Positions 30,937-41,601 of a stretch of DNA of 64,000 nt are shown here, one piece after another (within the stretch, counting starts at the first letter, position 1; every line of letters begins with the position of its first letter). Source of the DNA: Linderina pennispora (lineage: Eukaryota; Kickxellomycota; Kickxellomycetes; Kickxellales; Kickxellaceae). The notes under the pieces were generated by a model that had not been told where the DNA came from, did no database searches, and worked only from the letters and a program-made list of their open reading frames with translations. Location of the stretch: assembly GCF_002104995.1 (NCBI RefSeq), contig NW_024468250.1, forward strand, positions 868,001-932,000, in the 5' to 3' direction. The position numbers were made by a program, and so were the translations under genes.

Positions 30937-32202
30937 TTTTAGCGCTCTTGAGTGTGCGGGCAGTGCTGGGGTGGGATTTCCACAATATGGACAGCGCCGG
31001 CTATTAAGAAGAGAAAAACCGAGGATGCTCAATAGGCCGAAGAACGAGGTTGCAAGAACGGATTTTCGCCATCTCTTCTGCCGCGGGAGGTGCTGCAGAG
31101 CGCACGAAGGCCTCATGCACGAGTGCGCATGGGATCCGCCACCTGGGCGCACACATGACCCACGCCTCTCCTCTGGTGCTATATTGTTCCCACACTCGAC
31201 AGCGAACCTGCTGCCAGCAAGCTTATCGCCGCGCCCGCGTCACACCCGCAGCCAAGGCGCGTTCCGATCGGGGGGGTGCGGTGGGTGGCTCTGTCGGTCT
31301 GAGGGACCAAAGCAAAAGCACTGCTGGCGGTCCCCGGCCACGGCGCCTGCTTTCGCTTTCGAGGCTGGGCAGCCTGGGCCTGGCTGTGAGACTTTGTGGG
31401 AACTGGTGATCGCGCGAGGGGTGTTCCCAACCAAATTCGGCCACTGTGCTTCATGTGGAACTAGACAGAGGCGGCTGCTGCCGCGAAAAGGACAGCACCG
31501 CCTCCCCCTATCGCGCTGCTGCCGCTCCAACGCCGGCGAATTTTGGGGGAGGGAGACGAGCAGTTTGTACCCCCCTATCCCCCACCCGCACAGACGAAAA
31601 CAGAACGATGATACACATGCACGTCTATGCAGCAGCGGTAGCAAGCCCAAAAAGGCAAGCCACAGCGCTGCGATGGTTTCATATGAGCAGTCCAATCAAA
31701 CCGGAAGACATCTCCGCTCCTCCGTATATAGGCGGGGCGATCTCGCATAGTGGCCCATGGGAAGCTGTCGAATGACAGCTCCGAGGGCGGGAAGCGGGGA
31801 CGACACAGGCCAGCAGAGCCCAACAGCACTGCGCCATTTTGAAACTAATGCTGTCCTTTTTCTGGCCAAAGGGGCAATCGCAGTCGCAGTTGCTATATCG
31901 AGCTGGACAGAATTCACAAGGGCAGGTGGTGTGTGGTTATTGGGGCCAAGGGCCAAGGGCCAAGACAGGGCTGGCGAGGGGGAGCGGGGACCCGGGTTGC
32001 GGGACAGAGTCGTGAGGGGTCTGGAGTATAAGTATCGTCAGCCAGCGCACGCTCCGGCGAACAAGACATCCCCATCCTCTAAGCATCTTCCTGGCTGTCC
32101 TTTGCCTGTTCCCTTTTTGTTTCCCTCCCCTTTCTCTCCCTGCTGGTTTCATCTTCTACTGCCCTTCCTTTAATTACACACATTTCCTCAGAAACCTGCT
32201 CA
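30937..32202. promoter_or_regulatory. Divergent intergenic region, CYSTM-1 and transporter
   Basis: 1266 bp of GC-rich sequence without a supported gene. Noted elements: three tandem GGGCCAA units at about 31945-31968, a TATAAGTA box near 32027-32034 about 170 nt before the transporter ATG, a CT-rich leader from 32085, and another TATATA at 31725-31731 with no assigned gene. Confidence 0.45.
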
Positions 32203-33568
32203 ATGGCTGGCATAAAAACCCTCTTCAACCGGCCGCCGACGCCCGTGTTTGATTCCATGGGCGCCCAGGAGAAGGCACACGGGAGCGAGACCTCGAGCGT
32301 CAACTACCCGTCTGCCGATGACGACGGCTACGTCCCCCCGCCGCGCACTGCCGGGTTCCTGAAGACCCTGGCCAACGTTGTGTGCATCATCATCGGCACC
32401 GGCGCCCTCCAGATCCCGTATGTGTTCTCCAAGATCGGCTACGTCGGCCTCGTCATTATTGCCATCTCGGCATTCATCGGTATGTACTCGGGATCAATCA
32501 CAATCAAGTGCCTGTACTATAAGGAGGGACAGCGTCTGCGCACGTTCACCGACATTGGCTACCACTCGTACGGTCGGCTCGGCCAGTACTTCACGCAGTT
32601 CTTCAACTACATCTTCTGCATTGGCACAACCGCCCTCTTTGTCATTCTCTCCGGCGGCTTCCTCTACGATCTGATCAGCGTCGACCACAACATCAACGTC
32701 AGCAAGCGCGTGTGGATGGTCATTGTCTCCTGTGTCATCACCCTCCCTCTCTTGGTCCTCAAGCACATGTCGGAGATTGCCATCATGTCCATCTTTGGCT
32801 TCCTCGCCTCGCTGGTCATGATTCTAGTCGCCGTGATCCAGTCGGTCCGCTTCCCCTACGAGCAGAAGCCCGGTATGCCTCCTGCCACCCACAAGGCCGG
32901 TATTGCCACAGGAATCCCGACGGCACTTTCCTCGATTGTGTTCTCGTTCTCGGGCACCATCATCTACCCGCATGTGGAGGCTTGCATGGCCAAGCCCAAG
33001 ATGTGGCCGCGCGTGATGTCTGTCGCCATGCTGATCTGCTTCATGCTCTACTCGCTCGTTGGCGTTGCCGGCTACTGGGCGTATGGCGACCAGACCAAGT
33101 CGCCCATTCCTGAACTCGATCCAGAATGATGAAGCTGCCGGCGCTGTCAAGGCTGCCAAGGTCCTGGTTACCATCCACGTCATCCTCGCCGCGCCGCTGC
33201 TCATCATGCCCTTCTTCCTCGAGATCGAGGAGCGCTGGAACATCAACGTCCAGCGCTTCGGCCGCTTCAAGGAGCTGCTGATCCGGGACTCGTTCCGTGC
33301 CGTCATCATGGTTGTCATCTGCGGCATCTCGATCGGCATCCCGTACTTTGACAGCGTGCTCTCGCTGATGGGTGCCCTCAGTGTCACCATGATGTTCACC
33401 TTTGTTCCCGTCGTCGCCTACTACCGCATGTACGGCGGCTACAAGAAGATCCCCTGGTACGAGCTCATCTGGATGGTCATTGTCATCGTCATTGGCCTGG
33501 TCGGCTGCGTGTGGGGCAGCATTGATGCCGTGAAGTCGCTGGTTGACCAGATCAACGGTAAAAAGTAA
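32203..33568 (+). CDS. Vacuolar-type amino-acid transporter (AAAP/AVT family) 1
   Basis: 454 aa after correcting one extra base near 33108 (TKSPI then LNSIQNDEAAG). A 45-residue hydrophilic N-terminus precedes about 11 transmembrane segments of the AAAP/SLC32-36 fold, starting with CIIIGTGALQIPYVFSKIGY, the signature first helix. Later landmarks are ALSSIVFSFSGTIIYPHVEA and GYWAYGD. These proton-coupled carriers move neutral amino acids across vacuolar or plasma membranes. It is paralogous to 36349-37804 (similar spacing of helices and motifs). The two face each other across the CYSTM cluster. Substrate not predictable. Confidence 0.88.
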
Positions 33569-33663
33569 CCCGATACCATTTTCCTCCATATCTCTCGATT
33601 TCATTTAATCCCGTGTATTGTATAACAAAGCAATTAAATTCAATAATTACTAGATCAGAGCAA

Positions 33664-33858
33664 CTAGCAGCAGCAACAGCAGCAATCGCAGCATTCCACA
33701 CAGCAGCAGGCGGTTCCGACACCGCACAGGAAGGGACAGCAGCCGCTGCTCTTTTCCTGCGGCGGAGGCTGCTGGACGTAGACGACCTGGGGCTGTGCCT
33801 GCTGGCCCTGGTTGTAGTACGGCGCCTGAGGAGGATTGTAGACGTTGTCGTGGCCCAT
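33664..33858 (-). CDS. CYSTM-like Cys-rich miniprotein 2
   Basis: 64 aa, one exon, ATG at 33856-33858. N-terminus MGHDNVYNPPQAPYYNQGQQ, then the shared PQVVYVQQP box, then GCCPFLCGVGTACCCVECCD ending in six consecutive cysteines. Closest to paralogue 3. It lies 95 bp beyond the stop of transporter 1, convergent with it. A lipid-modified or metal-binding membrane tail is inferred from the Cys cluster. Confidence 0.8.
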   Translation of the reverse strand: MGHDNVYNPPQAPYYNQGQQAQPQVVYVQQPPPQEKSSGCCPFLCGVGTACCCVECCDCCCCCC

Positions 33859-34544
33859 GGTGGTATTGTTATTTAACGAAGCAGGTGTGCTAGTAGTGAC
33901 AGGCTGAAGGCAAGTAGAGAAAAAAGGGATGTGCTGTTTTATAGGCAGCCGCAGCGTGCTGGTCTCCTGCCTCCATTGACAAGGAGCGGCTTGGTGTGTT
34001 GGCAGACAAGTCCAACAATTAGCGGCATGCCCTCTGCATTGCCAAGACACGCAGCGGACATGGGGCCAGACATCATGCGAATCACTTTCCTTTTCCAATC
34101 CAAAATAGTAGCTGCTCCACCACAGGGGCCGTATTGAAGCTGACAGTCATGACGGCATATACGAAAGGCGCATTACTTCTCGGGCCACCACTGATTTATT
34201 AATAGCAAGAGCGTCCCTTTCTATACACAGCAGCCAATCGCTGCTGTGTCCCCATGCCACATGAGTCGGGTACAGTAAAACCTCCCTACTATCAGCAGCC
34301 TTGGCAATACCGAGATGTTTGGGGCCAAGGAGTCAAAGCAACATCCATGGCATTGGCCAGAGTGGCTTTACTTGGACCACTGCATACGCTGAGGACTGCT
34401 ACGAGACTGCGACAGGAAGAGAAGGCGAGTTTGCAGACCTCCGATTATCCCTTAGTTTGCACAAGAGGATTTCCGTGAGCCGTCTTTTAGACGCTGTCTG
34501 CTGCAATCGCCAGATCCCGAACCAAACTAGGTGCCGTGCCCCCT
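33859..34544. other. Intergenic, upstream of miniprotein 2
   Basis: 686 bp. Short ORFs only, none conserved. It should contain the promoter of miniprotein 2 and the 3' region of miniprotein 3. No TATA box is obvious near 33900-33950. Confidence 0.35.
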
Positions 34545-34719
34545 TCAACAGCAGCAGCAGCAGCAATCGCAGCATTCCGGCGCAGCAGCACCCCGTCCCA
34601 ACACCACATAGGAACGGGCAGCAGCAGCCGCTGCTCTGTCGGGGCTGCTGGACGTAGACGATCTGCGGGTGTGCACGGTATGGCGGCGGCGGCGCACTGT
34701 AGAAGCGATTACGACACAT
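34545..34719 (-). CDS. CYSTM-like Cys-rich miniprotein 3, frameshifted
   Basis: ATG at 34717-34719. It reads MCRNRFYSAPPPPYRAHPQ, VYVQQP and GCCCPFLCGVGTGCCCA. One extra base then moves the rest (ECCDCCCCCC, stop TGA 34545-34547) into the next frame. Without the extra base the protein would be about 57 aa and end exactly like miniprotein 2. Read literally, it would end in a leucine-rich non-homologous tail. The shift is either a sequencing insertion, as in neighbouring genes, or early decay of a duplicate. Confidence 0.65.
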
Positions 34720-35329
34720 TTAATGCACAGCTTGGTGGAAGTAGAGGTAAGAGGTAAGGTAAAGGCCATAGACCAAGAGCGTCAAGAACTGGCACGCCCA
34801 AGGGTTTGCTCATGCGGTTTTAAATGCTGTACCTGCCAATAGGTGCCACTGCAAATGCGGAGCAGCCGACTCCCTCGCCAAGAGACACTGCAATCATGGC
34901 CAAGAGTCTTGGGAGCAGGCTGCCGTATGCGTGGATCATTCTATGCGAAGGTGTTGGAAACGGGTAAGGGGCTAGGCTGTGGGCATATTATCAGTGCCTC
35001 AGTTTACTTGAATGCCGATTGTAGGTGTGCTTGGAATAGCAGCATGTCCACAAGGAGTTTGGAAAAGCTCTTTGCAAGGTAGAGCGTATTTGACGAACAG
35101 AGCCCGCCAGTTGCAAAACAATATACAAACCCATGAACTGGAACAACTAACGAGTCCTAATGGCACCACAGGTAATAATAAGTAGTATCGTCGGCATGCT
35201 GCTTGCATTACCTAACAGCAATCAACAACTGATCCATGCGCTTAGCAACGATTTCAGCATGCCATGTCACTGACTGCATGGTTCGATTCCATTTATTCAT
35301 ATTTGTTTGTAATCCATGAAGTCTACGGC
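34720..35329. other. Intergenic, upstream of miniprotein 3
   Basis: 610 bp with no supported gene; only short unconserved ORFs. It presumably carries the promoter of miniprotein 3. Confidence 0.3.
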
Positions 35330-35538
35330 TCAGCAGCAGCAGCAGCAGTCGCATGCTTCCGCACAGCACCAGCCAGAGCAAAGTCCGCAGAGGAACGAGA
35401 AGCACCTGTTGTGGTGGTGCTCATGGATGTCTGTGCTTATGACGGTGAAGAGCTCGCGCCGAGTTCCCGTTGCTACTCGAGTCTCTGAGGTTGGCTGGCA
35501 GCGCTGAAGGCGAAGGAGTAAGGCTGTTTGTATTCCAT
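35330..35538 (-). CDS. CYSTM-like Cys-rich miniprotein 4
   Basis: Proposed exons 35477-35538 and 35330-35405 with a 71-bp intron (GTAGCA...CAACAG), giving 45 aa. The N-terminus is MEYKQPYSFAFSAASQPQRL. Exon 2 encodes CFSFLCGLCSGWCCAEACD plus five cysteines, clearly homologous to the CPFLCGVGTACCCVECCD tail of miniprotein 2. The Cys tail is firm. The exon-1 assignment rests on phase and position and uses a weaker donor. It lacks the VYVQQP box. Confidence 0.5.
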
Positions 35539-35897
35539 GTGATAAGGGCTTGCAAATGCGGATATGGTTGGAAAAGCTGAAGCGCTTGCCTCAGTACTCT
35601 GCTTGCATGCTATTTTTCACCTTTATATAGCTGGTGGCATGATGTACACAGGTTTGAGCCTCATCAACCTTGCAGTCACTATGACTGTATTCTGCCAGGA
35701 CAGTTTGGCAAGAATTACATTGGCCATAGGAAATTTGCTGGCAGCTGACATTCCATTGCATCATATGTACGCCATTGTTGTGTTAATAGGGGTAAATAAG
35801 TTTGGGTTTCAAAACTAAAGAAAAGGGAATGGAGAAATGGAAAGCTACTAGTGCCATGCACGCTAGCCTTTTTTTTTTTTTGAAGATTTCGTTGCTG
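35539..35897. other. Intergenic, upstream of miniprotein 4
   Basis: 359 bp ending in a short T run (35868-35880). No conserved ORF; probable promoter of miniprotein 4. Confidence 0.3.
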
Positions 35898-36069
35898 TGC
35901 GGCATCTGACCTCCATCGGTGACACCGGGACAGAAAGCTGTGATTGTAGTGGTCACAGGTCTCCGCTAGGATATCTCCATTGGTTCAGCGCGAGAGCTGC
36001 TCTCGTTGTCGGTCAACCCGATAACCTTCCATGGCGTCATCGTGGCGGTCATCGCCGGCCGCGCAACAC
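35898..36069 (+). repeat. Repeat R172, copy 2
   Basis: 172 bp, the CpG-rich counterpart of 20032-20204 in opposite orientation. It begins TGCGGCATCTGACCTC and ends GGCCGCGCAACAC. It lies in gene-dense DNA between miniprotein 4 and transporter 2. No target duplication or tRNA-like promoter is evident. Confidence 0.7.
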
Positions 36070-36348
36070 CATGAATGAGTTCAAGCGAGCACAGGACAAT
36101 ATGTGGGAACTGGCAGCATATCCGCATTCAGCCAGCTGAGATGGCTGGTGCTGACCCGTGAATTGTGCTTGCTGCCAAGAATGCAGCATGTCATGCTGCT
36201 GTAATTGATTGTGGTGTTGATGGTTCAAGAGCACGTGTATTTGCCAAGGGATATGGCCGAGATGGGGAAGAAAAAAGATCGTAGAGTACAGTGGAAAATG
36301 AGAAGGAAAGGAGGGTGCTGTGGATGCCGTATCAAATTCGATGACTGC

Positions 36349-37804
36349 TCATTTCGTGATGTCGCTGATCAGGGACTTGATAGCATCGACACTGCCCCAG
36401 ATACTGGCCACCATGCCGAGGATAAGAACAAAGCCCATCCAAATCGCCTCATACCAGCGGATAACCTTGAACCCGTAGAGCTTGACGTAGCAGGTAATGG
36501 GCAGCAAGGCAAACATTGGTGACGCAGGCGATGGAGCTGATCAGCTCCAAAAAGTCTGAAAAGTAGGGGATAGCCAGGGCCACCCCGCACACAGCAACCA
36601 CAACAACGCTGCGGTAGATGAGGCGCACAGTGTACTCGCGCTTTTTGCCCAGGCGCTCGGGAGTGATTTTCCAGGCATTCTCGATCTCGAGATAGAAACT
36701 CAGCAGCATGATCGGCGCCGCCACGATGACGTGCAGCGTGATCATAATCTTTGCGATAGTGTTAGGCGGCCCGGTCGGGATCGAGTCGAGCACGGGCGTC
36801 TGCACCTTGCTGCCGTATGCCCAGTAGCCGGAGATGCCGATGATCAGGTACATGATGGCACACATAGCCATAGCGATACACATGACTTTGGGCCACTGCT
36901 TGGGGCGGGCCATGGTGGCCTCGACGTGTGGGTAGACGACGGAGCCGGCAAACGAGAACACGATCGATGAGAGGGCTACTGGAATGCCGGCGGCGATGAT
37001 AAAGTCGTGGTTGGCTGGGACCTCGTTGGGGTTGACGGTGGAGTACGGGAACAGGAAGGACATGATGGTGGCGATGAGAATGACGATAATGGACGCCACC
37101 AAGCCGGAGATAGTCATGAATGCAGCTTCGGTCATGGACTTGACGAGGGCAACCGGAATCCACATGATGATGGCGACGAGGATCATCCAGACCTTCTTTG
37201 TGACATTGACGCCGAGCGGCGACAGCATCTGAAAGATGAACTGGCCGGCAAGGATAATGTACAGGCACGCGGTGCCCAGTGTGTACATGTAGTTGAAAAA
37301 CTGGGCCGCGTACCTGCCCCACCGACCAAAGGCCGCATATCCAATGTCGGGGAACGAGTGCAGGCGCTCCTCGTCATTGCCCTTGTAGTAGAGGCACCTG
37401 ATGGTGAGCACCCCCGTGTATGATCCGATGCCACCGGACAGAATGACTATGGCGATGCCGAACCAGCCAGTTTTAGAGAAGGCGTACGGAATCTGCAGTG
37501 CGCCGGTGCCAATGACCACGCACGTCACGCCGGCTATGGACTTGAATATGCCGCAATTGCGCTCGGGCATGATGGTTCCGTGGGCAGCGGGGGCGTTTTC
37601 TTCGAGGGCCTTCTCGTCGGCGACGCCGAGCTCGTCCTCGAATGGGGTCTTGTCGTCCATTGATTCGTCGTCGACAAACGGTGGGGCCTCGGTGATCTCC
37701 ATTGAGGCGGCCAGGTCCTCATTGTTGTTGGCGGTGGGATGGGGCGTGGGGCCAACGCCCACCCCCAGGTTCATTCTTCTGCTGAAAAAGTTGAGAAACG
37801 ACAT
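36349..37804 (-). CDS. Vacuolar-type amino-acid transporter (AAAP/AVT family) 2
   Basis: 484 aa after correcting one extra base near 36512 (NVCL then LPITCYVKLYGFKV), with stop TGA at 36349-36351. A long acidic N-terminus of about 85 residues precedes GVTCVVIGTGALQIPYAFSK and about 11 transmembrane helices. ALSSIVFSFAGSVVYPHVEA, GYWAYGSK and IWGSVDAIKSLISDITK align with transporter 1 over its whole length. The acidic cytosolic N-terminus could serve sorting or regulation. A TATATATA sequence at 37953-37960 lies about 150 nt upstream of the ATG. Confidence 0.88.
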
Positions 37805-38917
37805 GGCTGGAAGGCTGGGCAGGGGAGGCTCTAGGAGAGTGGGTAATGTGTAAGAATAGGGAACAAATCAACTAGTGGTTGTGTATCTGCGTTGCTGTGG
37901 ATTGGAAAAAGTAAGAAGAGCGTTGCGTCTATGTGCAATGCCGAAAATCAGCCAGTATATATACACAGATGAAGGAAAGGGATCTCGCAAAGACTAGAAC
38001 AAACTAACCGGAGAAATAAAATAGAAGTAAAGAAGTGGATATCTGCACGAAGCGCTCCCGGCGAAAAAGAAAGTTGGCAGATGAAAGGAGAAATGGACCG
38101 AAGGAAAAGCAGGGAGGCAGAAAAAGACGCCGACCGGGCCCAGGCACAAGATTTATGATAGAAAATTGTCTCAGGCGCTGTAATGCGTTCATGGTCGCTA
38201 AGAGCTGGGACGTGGAGGCAGCCACGAAACAATGCCCAGGGGGAGTGGGTGTGCGAAGGCAAATGCGCATACACGGGATGGCGTCAATGTCGTTGGGGCC
38301 ATTTGGTCGGCTGGAGGAGGAGGTTGTGTATCTGGACGTTATATGCATCTGCCGAATAAACGTAATGGCTGTATGCAGTGGTATATGCAAGAGGGGCGGT
38401 CCGTTTTCGGAAATGGACGAGAGCAGCAGCCTTGATCCGGGAGCAAGGCTCGATCATACCGAGCAACGGCAGCTCAGAAAAAATCCCGGATCAGCAGCAA
38501 TCTTGCGGTGTATTTCCAAGGCAGGCAGGCGGCTTCCAGAGGCGCTGGTCGCGCAGGCGTGGCTCGCGCTGTCCCCCTCCCAGCCAAAAGAATTTCCCCC
38601 ACCTAAATTTCCGCTGTTTGGCCAATATTAGCGCCCAGCGGCAGGATAGGATGCACGGCCGCGCACGCTTCGTCGGGCTACCAAAGAAGGAAGCTAGAAA
38701 AAAAAGCGACTAACGGAGACGGATAATTTCGGTGTGACGGGGTCGAAAAATTCCACCCCAGCAGTTTTTTCTCTTCCCTTGCGGGGGAGGCTTGTTCTTA
38801 AAACAACAGTCTTGGTTTATCTCTCGCTCGCACAGAACACTCTTCTTCTCTGTCTTTTTCTAGTCTCCTCTCTTCCGCTGTCGAATTTCAAGATTCACAA
38901 AATACATTTTGACGAGA
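37805..38917. promoter_or_regulatory. Divergent promoter region, transporter 2 and PDA1
   Basis: 1113 bp. The TATATATA at 37953-37960 serves transporter 2 (minus). The 100 bp before the PDA1 ATG are a pyrimidine-rich leader (38835-38880). Short ORFs on both strands have no conserved content. Confidence 0.45.
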
Positions 38918-40492
38918 ATGCTTCGCACAGCCGCTACTAACGTTCTTCGCCAGGCCAAGCCTGCGCGCTCTGCTGTTTTCCAGGTAAGCAGATCCTCGCT
39001 CTTTTGAAACAGGACCTAGGTTTCTTTTCATGCACACGCGACCTCACTTGAAATTTGACGAACCAACACCTTTTCTCCCCCCATCCCCCTTGCTGCTGTA
39101 TGCTTGGCCATGTATTGGGCACTGTCTGTGTGTATGCTAGTTCGCAGTACTCGTACTCGATGTGGTCCTGGCTGCAAAAGCCAAAGAAGGAGGCGCCCTC
39201 TGGTGGCGTGACTGCGACTGGCAGCAGCGCCAGTGGCAGTGGTGCTGAGCAGGTTGGCAGGCTCCTTGCGACAATAGCAGAGACCAGGCAGGTTGACAGT
39301 AACACCTTCAGTCTTTCTAGCAGCGCGCGAATTTTTTGGCACTAATTATCCGCAGCGATTTTCCGATTAGGTTGCCCGCACCATGGCCTCGGCTGCCGGC
39401 GAGGAGACGGTCACGTTCGAGTTCTGCGACAAGACGTTCGAGGGCTACAACATCGAGGCGCCGTCGCAGACGACGACGCTAACCAAGTCGGATGCGATCG
39501 CGCTGTACCGCGAGATGCAGATGGTGCGCCGGCTCGAGATGGCGGCTGACTCGTCGTACAAGCACAAGCTGATCCGCGGCTTCTGCCACCTGTGCACTGG
39601 ACAGGAGGCGGTGCCGGTGGGTATCGAGCAGGCGCTGACCAAGGATGACGCGATCATCACGGCCTACCGCTGCCACGGATTCACGTACATGCGCGGAGCC
39701 GAGCCGGTCGGCATCCTGGCCGAGCTGATGGGCCGCAAGGGCGGTGTGTCGCAGGGCAAGGGCGGCTCGATGCACATGTATGCCCACAACTTCTACGGCG
39801 GCAACGGTATTGTCGGCGCGCAGGTGCCGCTGGGCGCAGGAATCGCGTTTGCGCAAAAGTACAACAACGAGAAGACCTGCACGGTTGCGCTGTATGGCGA
39901 CGGAGCGGCTAACCAGGGCCAGGTGTTTGAGGCATATAACATGGCCAAGCTGTGGGATCTGCCGGTGCTGTTTGTGTGCGAGAACAACAAGTACGGTATG
40001 GGTACCGCTGCTGGTCGCGCTGCTGCCAACACCGACTACTACACGCGCGGCCAGTACATCCCTGGCATCCGCGTCAACGGCATGGACGTGCTGGCTGTCC
40101 GCCACGCTATCGCCTACGCGCGCGAGTACGCGACCAGCGGCAAGGGCCCGCTGGTGCTGGAGATGAAGACCTACCGCTATGGTGGTCACTCGATGTCCGA
40201 CCCCGGAACCACCTACCGCACGCGTGAGGAGATCCAGCACATGCGGTCCACCTCCGACCCCATCACCGGCTACAAGGCGCGCATCCTCGAGGCCGGCATC
40301 ATCACCGAGGAGGAGATCAAGTCCATTGACAAGTCCGCCAAGAAGCTCATCGACGAAGCCCTCGCCAAGGCCAAGGCCATCCCTGAGCCGCCTGCTTCGG
40401 ACCTGTGGGCCCATGTCTACAAGGAGGGCTCCGACATCCCGTACCTGCGCGGCCGCGTGCCTGAGGAGACCCACTACTACAACGTCGACTAA
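38918..40492 (+). CDS. PDA1: Pyruvate dehydrogenase E1 alpha, mitochondrial
   Basis: Two exons: 38918-38983 and 39371-40492, with a 387-bp GTAAGC...TAG intron; 395 aa. Exon 1 encodes only the mitochondrial presequence ([20 protein letters not shown]). E1 alpha decarboxylates pyruvate using thiamine diphosphate. The TPP motif GDGAANQGQ ... ENNKYGMGT is intact, as are the substrate-channel motif HGFTYMRG and the regulatory phosphorylation loop [19 protein letters not shown]. The intron is unusually long for this window and contains an ORF of its own (39160-39345). Identity is certain. Confidence 0.97.
39160..39345 (+). other. ORF inside PDA1 intron 1, possible alternative exon
   Basis: 61 codons from ATG 39160, with an open frame upstream to a TATGCTAG acceptor-like site at 39134-39141. 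It encodes [16 protein letters not shown], a Ser/Gly linker, then [20 protein letters not shown]. Composition and GC match coding sequence. It could be an alternative or skipped exon, a nested gene, or chance. No family recognised. Confidence 0.3.
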
Positions 40493-40761
40493 GTTTTCAG
40501 TAGCGGATTCAGTCCAGCAATGATTCAATCAAAGTATTAAATTTTTTAGAGTTCATGATGGTCTTTTGGTGGCTTTTATATACCGCAGCACCCCGCTTCA
40601 TCCCACTAACTAGACCGCTTAGTCGAGCTGTGCTCCCGGCATGGGGCCGCGTAGTCTGCCCTGCAGGCTCGCAAATAAACCTGCTCCCTTCCCTCCCTTC
40701 ACTATTCCTCAGCACACACCAGGTGTTCATCACCAAGTGACCTATAAAAATCAGCCATGAC

Positions 40762-41063
40762 TTGGACCCAGAGTTCACGCCGAACAGCACCTACGAGCGG
40801 CGCAAGTCCGCCATGTTGTCGGCACAAGCCAGCGCGGAAGCCGATGCCCATGCTCTGGCAAGTCAAGGCCAATATGACAAGTGCCACCTCAGGCTACCAA
40901 GCAGCACTCACCTTTGCTGGTGCAGCGCAGGCCGTCCGACAACCAGCTCCGTGGACGGACGGAAATCAACACGGGCGGTACGCAGTCTATCCCACCTCCT
41001 GGTGTAGGATCTAGCTCTTACACTAGCTCTGGCAATTATCAAATTCCAAGCAATTTGGACTGA
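40762..41063 (+). pseudogene. Gene fragment of unknown function
   Basis: A coding-like stretch (PEFTPNSTYERRKSAMLSAQ, ASAEADAHALASQGQYDKCH) changes frame once near 40890 into QHSPLLVQRRPSDNQLRGR and ends SSGNYQIPSNLD-stop at 41061-41063. No ATG at the left end. Composition is that of a hydrophilic host protein C-terminus. Possibly a truncated duplicate. Not recognised. Confidence 0.4.
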
Positions 41064-41190
41064 CCATGCATTTATGGCGAGCGTTCTGCCTGTGTGGTTA
41101 ACAGGTCCGCGCCATGGCGACTATACAGGTGTGCTGACCACCCGGGTATGCCGTGCCTCAACTGGGCTCCCAGGCAGCCTGAAACGCAGG

Positions 41191-41380
41191 GTTCTTCTAC
41201 CATGTGACAAATGCTTCTGAAGCAGCAGATGCCCTGAAGGAGGCTGATCGTACTAACCTATCGGCTGTGCGTGTTGCAGCTCGCACAGAGTTCGACGCAC
41301 TCACGACAACCTGCATGTTCAAGGGATGCGTGCTTGACCCCCACAACCAACCCGTTGGCAAGGGGCCTCGGGCTGTGTAG
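41191..41380 (+). pseudogene. Second gene fragment of unknown function
   Basis: 63 codons open with protein-like composition (TNASEAADALKEADRTNLSA, then EFDALTTTCMFKGCVLDPHN), stop TAG 41378-41380, no start codon. It may be part of the same broken gene as 40762-41063. The rest of 41064-41601 shows nothing. Confidence 0.3.
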
Positions 41381-41601
41381 CATGATGTTGTTGCACACCC
41401 AGCTATGACGGGCATAGCATCAGTAGCCGTACACGCTCTGATGCTAGGGCTTCATTCAGTACGGAGGATGTCTTCACATCTTGTCTGCAGCCGGATATGC
41501 ATCAAGGCACCATACTGTGCTGCACTGGTATTATATACAGCTCGGGTAGTCGTTGTGCATTTCCTTAGGCTAGCGAAAGCAAATAGAGGAAACTACTTTA
41601 C

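Noticed and set aside
39479-40528. 349-codon ORF opposite PDA1
   Set aside because: Antisense shadow of the GC3-rich E1 alpha gene; no independent start context or conserved motif.
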